Positions 9,353 to 17,332 of a stretch of DNA of 64,000 bases are shown here, piece by piece. The DNA comes from Roseofilum acuticapitatum BLCC-M154 (GTDB lineage Bacteria > Cyanobacteriota > Cyanobacteriia > Cyanobacteriales > Desertifilaceae). Positions within the stretch are counted from its first letter, which is position 1. Every line of letters starts with the position of its first letter. Both the position numbers and the translations under genes were made by a program. The stretch covers positions 1-64,000 of the forward strand of contig NZ_JAQOSP010000104.1 of NCBI RefSeq assembly GCF_030068475.1. Reading direction: 5' to 3'. The notes below the pieces were generated by a model. That model was not told the origin of the DNA. It did not search any database and saw nothing but the letters and a program-made list of their open reading frames with translations.

Positions 9353-10855
9353 TTAGAACTCCAGTCGCTGATACTCAGCAACCGAAGCAGCCGCAGGTCT
9401 AGCCCGTTGTCTAGCCCAATCTCTTAGGGCCGTTACCTGTTCCTGCATCGTCTTAGACAGGGGCAACGTGGCTTTGACGGTAGCAATGATATCCAGTTGG
9501 GTAAACTCCCGATCCTGGGCAAAAGCTTCATACATTGCTGCAATCAGGGCCTGCTCAATTTCAGCTCCAGAAAAACCATCGCAGACCTTCGAGAGTTGCT
9601 CGATATCGAAGCGGGAAATATCTCGACGGCGTTTTTCTAGATGAATGGTGAAAATATCTTTACGCTCTTGTTCATTGGGTAAGTCAACGAAGAAGATTTC
9701 ATCAAACCGACCTTTACGCAAGAATTCGCCCGGTAAGCGTTCTACACGGTTAGCCGTTGCCATCACAAATACTGGAGAGGTTTTTTCTTGCATCCAGGTG
9801 AGGAACGAACCGAAGATCCGGCTAGAGGTTCCGCCATCAGAATCAGCAGAACCGGTTCCTCCTGCAAAGGCTTTGTCGAGTTCATCAATGAACAAGATAG
9901 CGGGGGAAATGGATTCAGCCGTTTTTAGGGCATTTCGGAGGTTGGCTTCTGAACGACCGACCATAGAACCATCGTAGACTCGACCCATATCTAGGCGCAG
10001 TAGGGGGAGTCCCCACAGGCGAGAGGTGGTTTTGGCAATTAAGGATTTTCCGCAGCCGGGAACCCCTAGAATGAGCATTCCTTTGGGTTGGGGTAATCCA
10101 TATTGTCTGGCTCGCTCAGTGAAAGCATTAGAGCGCTGTTTGAGCCATGCTTTGAGTTCCTCTAAGCCACCCACTGCATCAAGGGTTTCGTCTTCTTCAA
10201 TATATTCTAAAATGCCGTTACGGCGAATCAGTTGTTTTTTCTCAGATAGAACAATTTCTACCTCAGATTCTGTTAATCGACCGGCTGTCACTTGAGCTTT
10301 GCGATAAACCTTTTCCGCTTCATCTAGGGTTAAGCCTAGGGCAGCTTTCAGCAGTTTTTCTCGCACATTAGTCTTGATCCGATTGGAACCGAGTTGGGTA
10401 GATAAGACTTCATTGAGCGCCTCCAAATCGGGGAGGGCAAAGTCAAGGACAATCACTTCTTTTTCCAGTTCGATGGGAATTTCTTGTACAGGAGACATTA
10501 AGATAATGGTCTTCTGAGTTCCCTTAAAATTGGCGATCGCATCGCGTAACCACCGCACGATTGTTGGGGTATAGAAGGAGTGCAAGTCCTTAAAGATAAA
10601 GATCGCGCCTTCTTTCGGAGGTTGGCGAATCACCCATTCGATCGCCGCTTCCGGTGACAACGTATTGTGCTGGGTTACGCTGCGAGGCTCTCCGTACTCA
10701 ACCATTCCTCGCGTCACTGTCCAAACGTAGAGTCGTTTGGGAGACTTGCCTTGAGCAAGATTTGCTATCGATTGCTCTGCCCTCTCTTCCTCAGAAGTTA
10801 CGAGGTAGATTAAGGGATATTGAGCTTTAATCAGAATACTAAGCTGCTCTCGCAT
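9353..10855 (-). CDS. ycf46: Ycf46 AAA+ ATPase
   Basis: An AAA+ ATPase conserved in cyanobacteria and red-lineage plastids. The N-terminal half (about 1-220) begins REQLSILIKAQYPLIYLVTSEEERAE and resembles a degenerate second ATPase lobe. The C-terminal half holds Walker A (GVPGCGKS), Walker B (ILFIDELDKA) and the second region of homology, ending RKGRFDEIFFVDLP. About 500 residues from the start at 10855. An upstream ATG at 10933 would add 26 residues and seems less likely, because the family begins near MREQLS. Its cellular role is not firmly known; links to photosynthetic regulation or CO2 response have been suggested. Followed by ycf35 on the same strand. Confidence 0.9.
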   Translation of the reverse strand: MREQLSILIKAQYPLIYLVTSEEERAEQSIANLAQGKSPKRLYVWTVTRGMVEYGEPRSVTQHNTLSPEAAIEWVIRQPPKEGAIFIFKDLHSFYTPTIVRWLRDAIANFKGTQKTIILMSPVQEIPIELEKEVIVLDFALPDLEALNEVLSTQLGSNRIKTNVREKLLKAALGLTLDEAEKVYRKAQVTAGRLTESEVEIVLSEKKQLIRRNGILEYIEEDETLDAVGGLEELKAWLKQRSNAFTERARQYGLPQPKGMLILGVPGCGKSLIAKTTSRLWGLPLLRLDMGRVYDGSMVGRSEANLRNALKTAESISPAILFIDELDKAFAGGTGSADSDGGTSSRIFGSFLTWMQEKTSPVFVMATANRVERLPGEFLRKGRFDEIFFVDLPNEQERKDIFTIHLEKRRRDISRFDIEQLSKVCDGFSGAEIEQALIAAMYEAFAQDREFTQLDIIATVKATLPLSKTMQEQVTALRDWARQRARPAAASVAEYQRLEF

Positions 10856-10999
10856 AGCCATCGACCTACTTGCAACAGTGGGAATACCGGTTGCGGCTAG
10901 ACTAACCTGACCGAGACTAAACTCACAAACCAAGGTTTGGATATTTAGCTTAAAATCGGATTAGTCCGGCCGTTCCTGTCGGATACGATCCAACAATGT

Positions 11000-11347
11000 T
11001 TAGCACGGAACTAATTCTTCCTCGCCTGATTGAGAAGTGCGGTTAATATTTGACACTCTCTCAATGGGCAGTTCCTCTTCAGACAGCACAGTGGGCTGAT
11101 TCTTAAGAGTGACCAGTTCTCCATCATTGATAACGACTGAACTTTTACATTCTGGACAGGTATGGATTTGATATGTCTTCCCGTGGGAATCGTTCATATT
11201 TTCCACAACCTCTGGGTGTTCCAGGTAGAATGAAACTGCTCGTTCTACAATGGCTGACATCGGTTCTAAATCGACCGCCGCTTGTATTTTTAGCCGACGA
11301 TGGAGTTCTGGGGGAATGTACAGCGTAACTTTTTGCTTGTCTTGCAT
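11000..11347 (-). CDS. ribbon-helix-helix domain protein with C-terminal CPEC motif
   Basis: About 115 residues from the preferred start MQDKQKVTLY at 11347; an ATG at 11437 would add 30 residues. The N-terminal segment QKVTLYIPPELHRRLKIQAA plus the helix EPMSAIVERAVSFYLEHPEVVE is a typical MetJ/Arc (ribbon-helix-helix) DNA-binding unit. The C-terminal part has TCPECKSSVVINDGELV, one half of a possible zinc ribbon, but no second Cys pair is present until the final Cys. It is probably a small DNA-binding regulator. It lies upstream of ycf46 on the same strand (144-base gap) and diverges from the lipoprotein gene at 11428. Targets unknown. Confidence 0.75.
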   Translation of the reverse strand: MQDKQKVTLYIPPELHRRLKIQAAVDLEPMSAIVERAVSFYLEHPEVVENMNDSHGKTYQIHTCPECKSSVVINDGELVTLKNQPTVLSEEELPIERVSNINRTSQSGEEELVPC

Positions 11348-11427
11348 ATAGCTCTGGAGTCGTCCTATCCGGCTATGCCTTATTACCTTATCGATTCTAT
11401 CATTAGCTGTCAAGCCGTAAAGACTGT

Positions 11428-11940
11428 ATGACAGCAATATTGTTACATTTGTTTACAAAACAGCAGTTATGGAGGAAGGCGTTAAAAGCGCTAATCCTTT
11501 TGTGTGTCTTGGTTTCAGTCTCTGCTTGCTCTGCCACTCCTCCATCCAGCAACTGGAAAATTTATCAAAATCCCCGCTATGGATTTACCTTTCCCTACCC
11601 CCACCAATGGCAAGCGCAACCGCCACCAGAAAATCAAGACGGGCAAATTTTCACTCATCCCGATCGCCCAGAGATTCAGATCCAAGGGTTTGCCATTCCA
11701 GGGGAGAGTTTACAGAGTGGAACGAACTTCGTCACCAACCAGGGAATAAAGGGCGTATTAACCCCCACCGTGGAGATCGCCACCAGCCGGTTAACCCTGA
11801 GAATCTATAGCCATCAAGTCTATTATGTTTGGGAGGGGCGATCGCCCAGTTCCGAGTTCGCCCAATATTACCCCCTCTTTGAACAGATCGCCAGGGAATA
11901 TACCATTCCCGTTCGTCAAATCAAGGATAAAAAATCATGA
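11428..11940 (+). CDS. putative lipoprotein, PsbP-like fold possible
   Basis: A 170-residue exported protein. A basic N-terminus and hydrophobic stretch (ALKALILLCVLVSV) end in a lipobox VSAC, so Cys34 is the predicted lipidated residue. The mature part opens NWKIYQNPRYGFTFPYPHQWQAQPP, a pattern seen in PsbP/Mog1-like domains (compare YGFSFEYPSNW). Conservation beyond that is not visible. Its stop overlaps the next gene's ATG (ATGA at 11937-11940), indicating translational coupling with the Rpn-type nuclease. Function unknown. Confidence 0.75.
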   Translation: MTAILLHLFTKQQLWRKALKALILLCVLVSVSACSATPPSSNWKIYQNPRYGFTFPYPHQWQAQPPPENQDGQIFTHPDRPEIQIQGFAIPGESLQSGTNFVTNQGIKGVLTPTVEIATSRLTLRIYSHQVYYVWEGRSPSSEFAQYYPLFEQIAREYTIPVRQIKDKKS

Positions 11941-12932
11941 AATTTATCAGTCCCAAAACCGATTTCGCCTTTAAGCGCATCTTTGGCTCCCAAGAAAGCA
12001 AAGATATCCTAATTAGCTTCTTAAATGCCCTCATTTATGCAGGCGATCCCAAAATCACCGAGCTAGAGATCATCGATCCCTATAATCAAGGCGAGAGTAG
12101 TGGACTAAAAGATAGCTATCTCGATGTCAAAGCCCTCCTAGGTAACGGTACAACCGTCCTGATTGAGATGCAAGTCCTAAATGTCCCCGCATTCAAAAAG
12201 CGAGTGTTGTACAACTGGGCAAAAACCTATAGCAATCAACTGAGCATCGGCAAACCCTATGTGGGGCTACAACCAGTCATTGCTCTGACCATTGTTGACT
12301 TTCCCTTATTTCCCGACGTAGAACCCATTATTACCCACTTTAGTTTAAAAGAGAAAAGCCTATCATCATTGGACTATCCTGACGAACAAATCGAACTAAT
12401 CTTTGTAGAGCTGCGAAAATTCAATAAATCCTTGGAAGACTTAGAAACGCTCACGGAAAAATGGATTTACTTTATGAAAGAAGCGCCCAATCTAGAGATG
12501 ATTCCCAGTTCTCTCGAAGAAGTACCAGAAATCGGCAAAGCATTGGGAATCGCCAATCGAGCTAATTTAAGTGCCAAGGAAGCCGAAGAGTTAGAGCGAA
12601 AAGAACGGTGGATACTTGACCAACAGGGTTATGTCATACAAGCAAGGACAGAAGGGTTAGAAGAAGGACGCGAAGAAGGACGCGAAGAAGGACGTGAAGA
12701 AGGACGTGAAGAAGGACTTCAACAGGGACGTGCCCAAGGGCAATTGGAAGCAGCATTAGGGTTAATTTTGCGTCAACTTCAGCGACGGTTTGGAGAAGTT
12801 CCTGAAGCTACCATAGTCCAGATGCAACAATTGTCTTTAGATGATTTGGATGAGTTAGGAATCGCTATTGTAGATTGGACGAGTTTAGAAGATTTATCCC
12901 CTTGGTTGAGTCAGAGGCGATCGATGGAGTGA
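11937..12932 (+). CDS. Rpn family PD-(D/E)XK nuclease / putative transposase with DUF4351 tail
   Basis: A 331-residue member of the Rpn/PDDEXK_2 family (recombination-promoting nuclease). The N-terminus MKFISPKTDFAFKRIFGSQESKDILISF is the family signature, followed by the nuclease core DSYLDVKALLGNGTTVLIEMQV with D and E-x-Q catalytic residues. Between the core and the C-terminal helical DUF4351-like domain (LRQLQRRFGEVPEATIVQMQQLSLDDLDELG...) lies a charged linker of tandem EEGR units encoded by a 12-bp repeat (12660-12719). It is translationally coupled to the lipoprotein before it. Two other Rpn-like genes occur at 59408 and 62162. Confidence 0.85.
   Translation: MKFISPKTDFAFKRIFGSQESKDILISFLNALIYAGDPKITELEIIDPYNQGESSGLKDSYLDVKALLGNGTTVLIEMQVLNVPAFKKRVLYNWAKTYSNQLSIGKPYVGLQPVIALTIVDFPLFPDVEPIITHFSLKEKSLSSLDYPDEQIELIFVELRKFNKSLEDLETLTEKWIYFMKEAPNLEMIPSSLEEVPEIGKALGIANRANLSAKEAEELERKERWILDQQGYVIQARTEGLEEGREEGREEGREEGREEGLQQGRAQGQLEAALGLILRQLQRRFGEVPEATIVQMQQLSLDDLDELGIAIVDWTSLEDLSPWLSQRRSME
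12660..12719 (+). repeat. 12-bp tandem repeat inside the Rpn-type gene
   Basis: Five head-to-tail copies of GAAGAAGGACG(C/T), the last ending CTT, encode a repeated Glu-Glu-Gly-Arg linker. Unit length is a multiple of three, so copy-number change would lengthen or shorten the linker without a frameshift. Confidence 0.85.
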
Positions 12933-12956
12933 TAACTTAATCAAACCCAAAATCTT

Positions 12957-12984
12957 GTAGGGGCGAACGGCCGTTTGCCCCCAC
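12957..12984. repeat. near-palindromic GTAGGGGCGAAC repeat
   Basis: A 28-base imperfect palindrome centred on CGGCCG, just after the Rpn-type gene. A perfect copy of the same element lies at 56431-56458. This is a dispersed intergenic repeat and a possible transcript-end hairpin. Confidence 0.65.
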
Positions 12985-13049
12985 ATCCTCGACCAAAGCG
13001 AAGCCCTTTATTGCCATAATGCCCAGAGTATCCAACTCTGAGGCAAGAC

Positions 13050-14870
13050 ATGAACCACATACAAATAGAAGAACGCACCGCAGAAATCCTCGTTGTCGGT
13101 GGGGGAACGGGGGGCACTTGTGCCGCCATCCAAGCCGCTCGCAGGGGCGCTCAAACCCTCCTCGTTAGTGAATTTCCCTGGTTAGGGGGCATGTTAACCG
13201 CAGCCGGAGTCTCTGCACCCGATGGTAGCGAGTTGGCCGCCTTTCAAACGGGAATGTGGGGGGCATTTGTGCGGGAATTAGGGCAGAAACAACCGGGAGG
13301 ATTAGACCATAATTGGGTGAGTTTATTTGGCTTTAGTCCCCAAATAGGAGCGCAAATTTTCCAGGACTGGGTAGACGCACTGCCTAACCTAGACTGGATT
13401 TGGGGACAAAAGCCCTTAGAAGTGTATCGAAAGGGTAACCGGGTAACCGGTGTTCGGTTTCAAAACTTGCGGGTTAACGCCACGCTTACCCTAGATGGAA
13501 CTGAACTGGGAGATTTACTCGCCTTAGCCGATATTCCCCATCGTTGGGGATGGGAACTGCAAGGGGAATGGGGAGAACCGAGCGCTCCAAAAGAAGCCAA
13601 TGAACTTACAGAACGCTATCCGGTGCAAGCGCCGACTTGGGTGATTCATCTGCAAGATTATGGAGAAGGAATTAATGCTCCAGAAATTCCTGGTTCTGTT
13701 GATGAATCAGCCTTTGCGGGAGCATGGGAAAATCATGGTGTAGAGAAATTCTTGAGCTATGGCCGTTTGCCCGGTGGCACAATGATGATCAATTGGCCGA
13801 TTAAGGGCAATGACTATGGAGTAAATCTAAATCGCCTGATTGAGTCGCCTCAAAACCACTTTATCCTCTTACAAGAAGCCCTAGAACATAGCCTTAACTT
13901 TGGGCGCACGATTCAAAGCCAACTCGGACAACGCTATGGGTTAGCAGTTAATCAATTTCCTGTCCTCGACTCCACCACCTCCCCCCGCTCTGCACTCCTA
14001 CCTCAATTTCAACAAGGAGTCGCTCTTTACCCCTATTTTCGGGAAAGTCGCAGACTCAAAGGTAAAGTTACCCTGACAGAACAGGATATTTTGCCCCAAT
14101 CGGAGGGAAATGTGGCCCAATTACCCAGAGACAAAACGGGAAAGATTAATAGTATTGTTATTGGCAACTATCCCAACGACCATCATTATCCAGAAGTCTC
14201 CTTTTCCCTTGCTCCCAAAGCTGTGTGCTGGGGGGGACGATGGACGGGAACGCCTTTTACTATTCCCTATGGCTGTTTAGTTCCAGAGGAAATTACTGGA
14301 TTTCTTGTTTGCGAAAAGAATATTTCTGTCTCCCATCTTGCTAATGGAGCTACCCGCTTACAACCGGTGGTGATGAATATCGGTCAAGCCGCAGGAATGG
14401 CAGCCGCGCTCTGTATTCAGCGCCAGGAAGACCCCCAGGATTTACCGGTGCAAGTCTTACAATCGGCCTTATTAACTGATATAAGCGCCCCAGCAGCCGT
14501 TATTCCCTGTTTTAATCTCACCCATGGCTCCCCAGATTGGCAAAAATGGCAATTTCATTATTTAGATGATGGAGAGGAGTATCCCAAAAATGGCAATGCT
14601 CCCTTGTCCCTAGCTGACTTAGGAAAAACTTGTACTGATGGGTTAGAAGTATCAGGACTTTTTAAGCGCTTGGAGGAACAAAGCTATCAGTTGCAAGTCA
14701 ACAGCCCTGACGAATGGGGGGGAAGCAGTTGGCGACTGATTACGACTGAACCTCTAGTGAATGAGGCTTTACAGAACCTGGATAATCAAAAACTGATTCG
14801 TCTGTGGGGACGTATGAACTTAGCCGGTGGTTGGATAGTTGTGGAAGAAATTACGGACGTTTTCAGTTGA
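13050..14870 (+). CDS. FAD-dependent oxidoreductase (FAD_oxidored / xanthan-lyase-like family)
   Basis: A 606-residue flavoprotein. The N-terminal dinucleotide-binding motif is ILVVGGGTGGTCAAIQAARRG (about 13-33), followed by LGGMLTAAGVSAPDG, the typical second FAD contact in the PF12831 family. A C-terminal conserved block TRLQPVVMNIGQAAGMAAAL closes the FAD site. No signal peptide is seen. Substrates of this family are mostly unknown. It stands alone on the plus strand, 117 bases after the Rpn-type gene and just before the patX-like gene, whose promoter element lies in the short gap. Confidence 0.85.
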   Translation: MNHIQIEERTAEILVVGGGTGGTCAAIQAARRGAQTLLVSEFPWLGGMLTAAGVSAPDGSELAAFQTGMWGAFVRELGQKQPGGLDHNWVSLFGFSPQIGAQIFQDWVDALPNLDWIWGQKPLEVYRKGNRVTGVRFQNLRVNATLTLDGTELGDLLALADIPHRWGWELQGEWGEPSAPKEANELTERYPVQAPTWVIHLQDYGEGINAPEIPGSVDESAFAGAWENHGVEKFLSYGRLPGGTMMINWPIKGNDYGVNLNRLIESPQNHFILLQEALEHSLNFGRTIQSQLGQRYGLAVNQFPVLDSTTSPRSALLPQFQQGVALYPYFRESRRLKGKVTLTEQDILPQSEGNVAQLPRDKTGKINSIVIGNYPNDHHYPEVSFSLAPKAVCWGGRWTGTPFTIPYGCLVPEEITGFLVCEKNISVSHLANGATRLQPVVMNIGQAAGMAAALCIQRQEDPQDLPVQVLQSALLTDISAPAAVIPCFNLTHGSPDWQKWQFHYLDDGEEYPKNGNAPLSLADLGKTCTDGLEVSGLFKRLEEQSYQLQVNSPDEWGGSSWRLITTEPLVNEALQNLDNQKLIRLWGRMNLAGGWIVVEEITDVFS

Positions 14871-14887
14871 TAAACTTCTACAGTTTA

Positions 14888-14893
14888 TCCGGA
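14888..14893 (+). promoter_or_regulatory. DIF1-type TCCGGA element upstream of patX
   Basis: TCCGGA lies 46 bases before the ATG at 14940 and 55 before 14949. DIF1 (TCCGGA at about -35) is known from HetR-dependent developmental promoters in Anabaena and is reported within about 70 bases upstream of patX genes. If it occupies a -35 position, transcription would start near 14925, downstream of the ATG at 14910. That favours the later start codons. Confidence 0.65.
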
Positions 14894-14939
14894 TGAACCA
14901 GGGAAACCGATGAGAAGTAGAACAGTTACTTCGAGACAG

Positions 14940-15197
14940 ATGTTTCCCATGCGTACCAACAACTCCATTAAAATTAATCGTTTTCTGTTTTTGTCCTTGG
15001 TGATTGGTTCAATAGGTTGGGTTAACCTACAAACGAGTGCCAGTGTTGCTTCCCAGTCTAGTCTATCGGGTACTTATGCTGAAGATCATCGCGGTAGCGG
15101 ACGCTGTGAGAATGGTTGCCCTTCATCCCAATCCTTTGATAACACAGAAGTTGCTCGTCGAGGCAGTGGACGGATTGATTCTAGTCAATCCACGTAA
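14940..15197 (+). CDS. patX: PatX-like RGSGR peptide precursor
   Basis: A small exported peptide precursor (85 residues from 14940; ATGs at 14910 and 14949 are alternatives). It has the two features described for PatX. One is a hydrophobic N-terminus (NRFLFLSLVIGSIGWV, then a likely cleavage site near TSASVASQ). The other is RGSGR, the pentapeptide that binds HetR. Unusually, there are two RGSGR copies, at 15090-15104 (in EDHRGSGRCENGC) and 15159-15173 (in ARRGSGRID). PatX, PatS and HetN peptides inhibit HetR, the regulator of differentiation in filamentous cyanobacteria; PatX accompanies hetR even in strains without heterocysts. A TCCGGA element lies upstream and a perfect terminator downstream, so it is a single-gene unit. 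hetR is not in the window. Confidence 0.78.
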   Translation: MFPMRTNNSIKINRFLFLSLVIGSIGWVNLQTSASVASQSSLSGTYAEDHRGSGRCENGCPSSQSFDNTEVARRGSGRIDSSQST

Positions 15198-15272
15198 GGG
15201 GATAGTCAGGAGAGAGTGTTTTCTAGTCCTGCACCTTTAATATCATGATGATCGGCGTTAATTTCTATAAAT

Positions 15273-15300
15273 CCCCCATAATCGTTATGGGGGTATTTTT
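15273..15300 (+). terminator. intrinsic terminator of patX
   Basis: A perfect 9-bp stem CCCCCATAA / TTATGGGGG with a TCG loop, followed by TATTTTT. It lies 75 bases after the patX stop and directly abuts the first possible ATG (15301) of the next gene. Confidence 0.88.
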
Positions 15301-15318
15301 ATGGCTGTGGAGGGCAGG

Positions 15319-16548
15319 ATGATTAAGGTTTTACATTTATCGGATATTCATTTGGGGAGTGGGTTGAGTCATGGACGGGTGAATGGGGAAACGGGTTTGA
15401 ATACCCGCTTGGAGGATTTTATCAGGAGTTTGTCGAAATGTATCGATCGCGCGATCGCCGAACCGGTCGATTTAGTCTTATTTGGGGGCGATGCATTCCC
15501 GGATGCGACTCCTCCTCCCTATGTCAGTCAAGGGTTTGCGCGGCAGTTTTACCGTTTGGTGGAGGCGAATATTCCTACGATACTCTTGGTGGGAAATCAC
15601 GATCAACATGCCCAAGGGAAGGGGGGAGCGAGTTTATCGATTTACCAAACATTAGGGGTTCCAGGGTTTATTGTGGGCGATCGCCTAGCCTTGCATCAGA
15701 TTACCACTGCCCACGGCCCCATACAAGTGATTACCCTCCCCTGGTTAACCCGTTCGAGTTTATTTACTCGTCCAGAAACCCAAGAATTATCCCTTTCAGA
15801 CATTAATCATCAATTAATTGACCGGTTGCGAACTGCCCTCGAAGCCCAAATTCGTCGCCTAAATCCCAATATTCCTACCCTTCTTTTAGCCCATGTGATG
15901 GTCGATAATGCCCACTATGGCGCAGAACGATTTTTAGCCGTTGGTAAAGGGTTTACCATTCCCTTGTCTATCCTAGCCCGTCCCTGTTTTGATTATGTGG
16001 CTCTTGGCCATGTTCACAAACATCAAATTTTATGTGACGATCCTCCTGTAGTCTATCCCGGCAGTATTGAACGGGTAGATTTTAGTGAAGAGAAAGAACA
16101 GAAGGGTTATGTGCTGGTCGAAGTAGAAAAAGGACAGGCTAAGGTCGAGTTTTGTCCCTTATCTGTGCGGGTATTTAAGACGATTAAAGTCAATTTAACC
16201 CAAGCAGAAAACCCCCAAGCACAACTCATCCATACCTTAGAAAAATCATCCATTGAAGATGCGGTTGTTCGCTTAATTTATCAAATTCGATCCGAGCAAT
16301 TAGACTCGATTGATTCCCAGCACCTTCATGAACGTCTAGAACTCGCCCATAGTTATACAATTCAACCCGAATTAGTCAGTCCAGTTTCCCGCACCCGACT
16401 GCCCGAATTAGGGAAAGGACAAGAAATCGATCCCCTATCCGCTCTACAAGCTTATTTAGACAATCGCGAAGATTTACAAGAGTTAGTTCCACAGATGTTA
16501 GAAGCAGCCCAAGAGTTATTGAGTGCGGGCAATTTTTTAGATTCTTAG
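15319..16548 (+). CDS. sbcD: DNA repair exonuclease, SbcD/Mre11-type metallophosphoesterase
   Basis: About 409 residues from ATG 15319. It is a calcineurin-like phosphoesterase with metal motifs in order: LSDIHLGS (Asp, His), LVLFGGDAFPD, LVGNHDQH, LLAHVMVD and LGHVHKHQ. The C-terminal region fits the SbcD capping domain. With SbcC it would trim DNA ends and hairpins; SbcC is not in the window. The ATG at 15301 sits inside the terminator T-tract. GGAGGG at 15309-15314 is correctly spaced for 15319, which also restores the family start MIKVLHLSDIH. It converges on the pentapeptide gene. Confidence 0.88.
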   Translation: MIKVLHLSDIHLGSGLSHGRVNGETGLNTRLEDFIRSLSKCIDRAIAEPVDLVLFGGDAFPDATPPPYVSQGFARQFYRLVEANIPTILLVGNHDQHAQGKGGASLSIYQTLGVPGFIVGDRLALHQITTAHGPIQVITLPWLTRSSLFTRPETQELSLSDINHQLIDRLRTALEAQIRRLNPNIPTLLLAHVMVDNAHYGAERFLAVGKGFTIPLSILARPCFDYVALGHVHKHQILCDDPPVVYPGSIERVDFSEEKEQKGYVLVEVEKGQAKVEFCPLSVRVFKTIKVNLTQAENPQAQLIHTLEKSSIEDAVVRLIYQIRSEQLDSIDSQHLHERLELAHSYTIQPELVSPVSRTRLPELGKGQEIDPLSALQAYLDNREDLQELVPQMLEAAQELLSAGNFLDS

Positions 16549-16557
16549 AAAGAGTCA

Positions 16558-16588
16558 GAAACCGGGTTTATTCAAGAAACCCGATTTC
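16558..16588. terminator. bidirectional hairpin between convergent genes
   Basis: GAAACCGGGTTT and AAACCCGATTTC form a 12-bp stem (one mismatch) with a 7-base loop, between the sbcD stop and the stop of the pentapeptide gene. AGAAACCGGGTTTCTTG-type repeats are common in cyanobacterial gene ends. Confidence 0.6.
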
Positions 16589-16607
16589 TCGGAAAGGATA
16601 TTATGGC

Positions 16608-17177
16608 TTATTGTGTAGATTCACAATAGCGACGCTGTGCCCGTTCTTCTCTTGCGGTTTGAAAGTCTAACGTATTCAAATCGACAGGTTCTCGCATCTG
16701 CTCTGGAGTTTCCGGATCGCCTTGATAAATTGTCGCTCCATCCGGCATTTTAGCACCATTGAGTTTAATGTTATTATCGACGATCGATCCGGTAAAATCA
16801 GCTCCGGTTAAGTCCGTATTTCTTAAATCTGCACCCCGAAGATCGACCCCTTGCAGATTAGCATCCACAAAGTTAGACCATCTAAAGTTTCCACCTTGCA
16901 GATCGGCATTGCTCAAATCGGCACAAGTGAAGTAAGATCCTTCAAAGTTACTGTTACTTAAGTTGGCATTCATAAGGCGAGATTGCCGAAGTTGCGAGCC
17001 TTTAACCGTTCTGCCCGTAATGTTACTTAAATCTGCATCCGTAAGATCGCATCCTTGACAGGTGCGACCTCCGTTAAGCAGTTGGGAAACGTGATCGGGG
17101 TTAGCAGCGATCGCCACAGTTGTCAATCCGATACTCAGTCCGATCGCCATTCCTAAACTTTTTTTGAGCTTGATCAT
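16608..17177 (-). CDS. secreted pentapeptide-repeat protein
   Basis: About 189 residues from ATG 17177 (an ATG at 17204 would add nine). The signal peptide is MIKLKKSLGMAIGLSIGLTTVAIA, cleaved before ANPDHV. The mature part starts with LLNGGRTCQGCDLTDADLSN, a small two-Cys cap. Then come about 16 pentapeptide repeats A(D/N)LXX (MNANLSN, ADLSNADLQG, ANLQGVDLRGADLRNTDLTGADF), which form a right-handed beta-helix. The last 45 residues are charged and unrelated. It is probably periplasmic or lumenal. The biochemical role of such proteins is mostly unknown. Confidence 0.85.
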   Translation of the reverse strand: MIKLKKSLGMAIGLSIGLTTVAIAANPDHVSQLLNGGRTCQGCDLTDADLSNITGRTVKGSQLRQSRLMNANLSNSNFEGSYFTCADLSNADLQGGNFRWSNFVDANLQGVDLRGADLRNTDLTGADFTGSIVDNNIKLNGAKMPDGATIYQGDPETPEQMREPVDLNTLDFQTAREERAQRRYCESTQ

Positions 17178-17332
17178 AGTTACTGAAATCCTTGAAGAAA
17201 GCACAATAAAGAAATTGAGTATTGTTGATGATGATTATACATTCTTAATTGAGATTCTCAACTTAAAAAAACATTAATTTTCTCGGATTTAATGATAGAA
17301 TCATTTGGCCTGTAATCAGAAGCAAAGAATAT

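Noticed and set aside
14866-14884. NtcA site upstream of the patX TCCGGA box
   Set aside because: GTTGATAAACTTCTAC has the wrong half-site and spacing. Absence fits a non-heterocystous lineage, where NtcA sites are not expected at patX.
14910-14939. ATG at 14910 as the patX start
   Set aside because: If TCCGGA at 14888 acts as a -35 element, transcription begins downstream of this codon, so 14940 or 14949 is favoured. Not excluded if another promoter is used.
15301-15318. Upstream ATG (15301) as the sbcD start
   Set aside because: It directly follows the patX terminator T-tract with no ribosome binding site; GGAGGG is correctly placed for 15319, which restores the family N-terminus.
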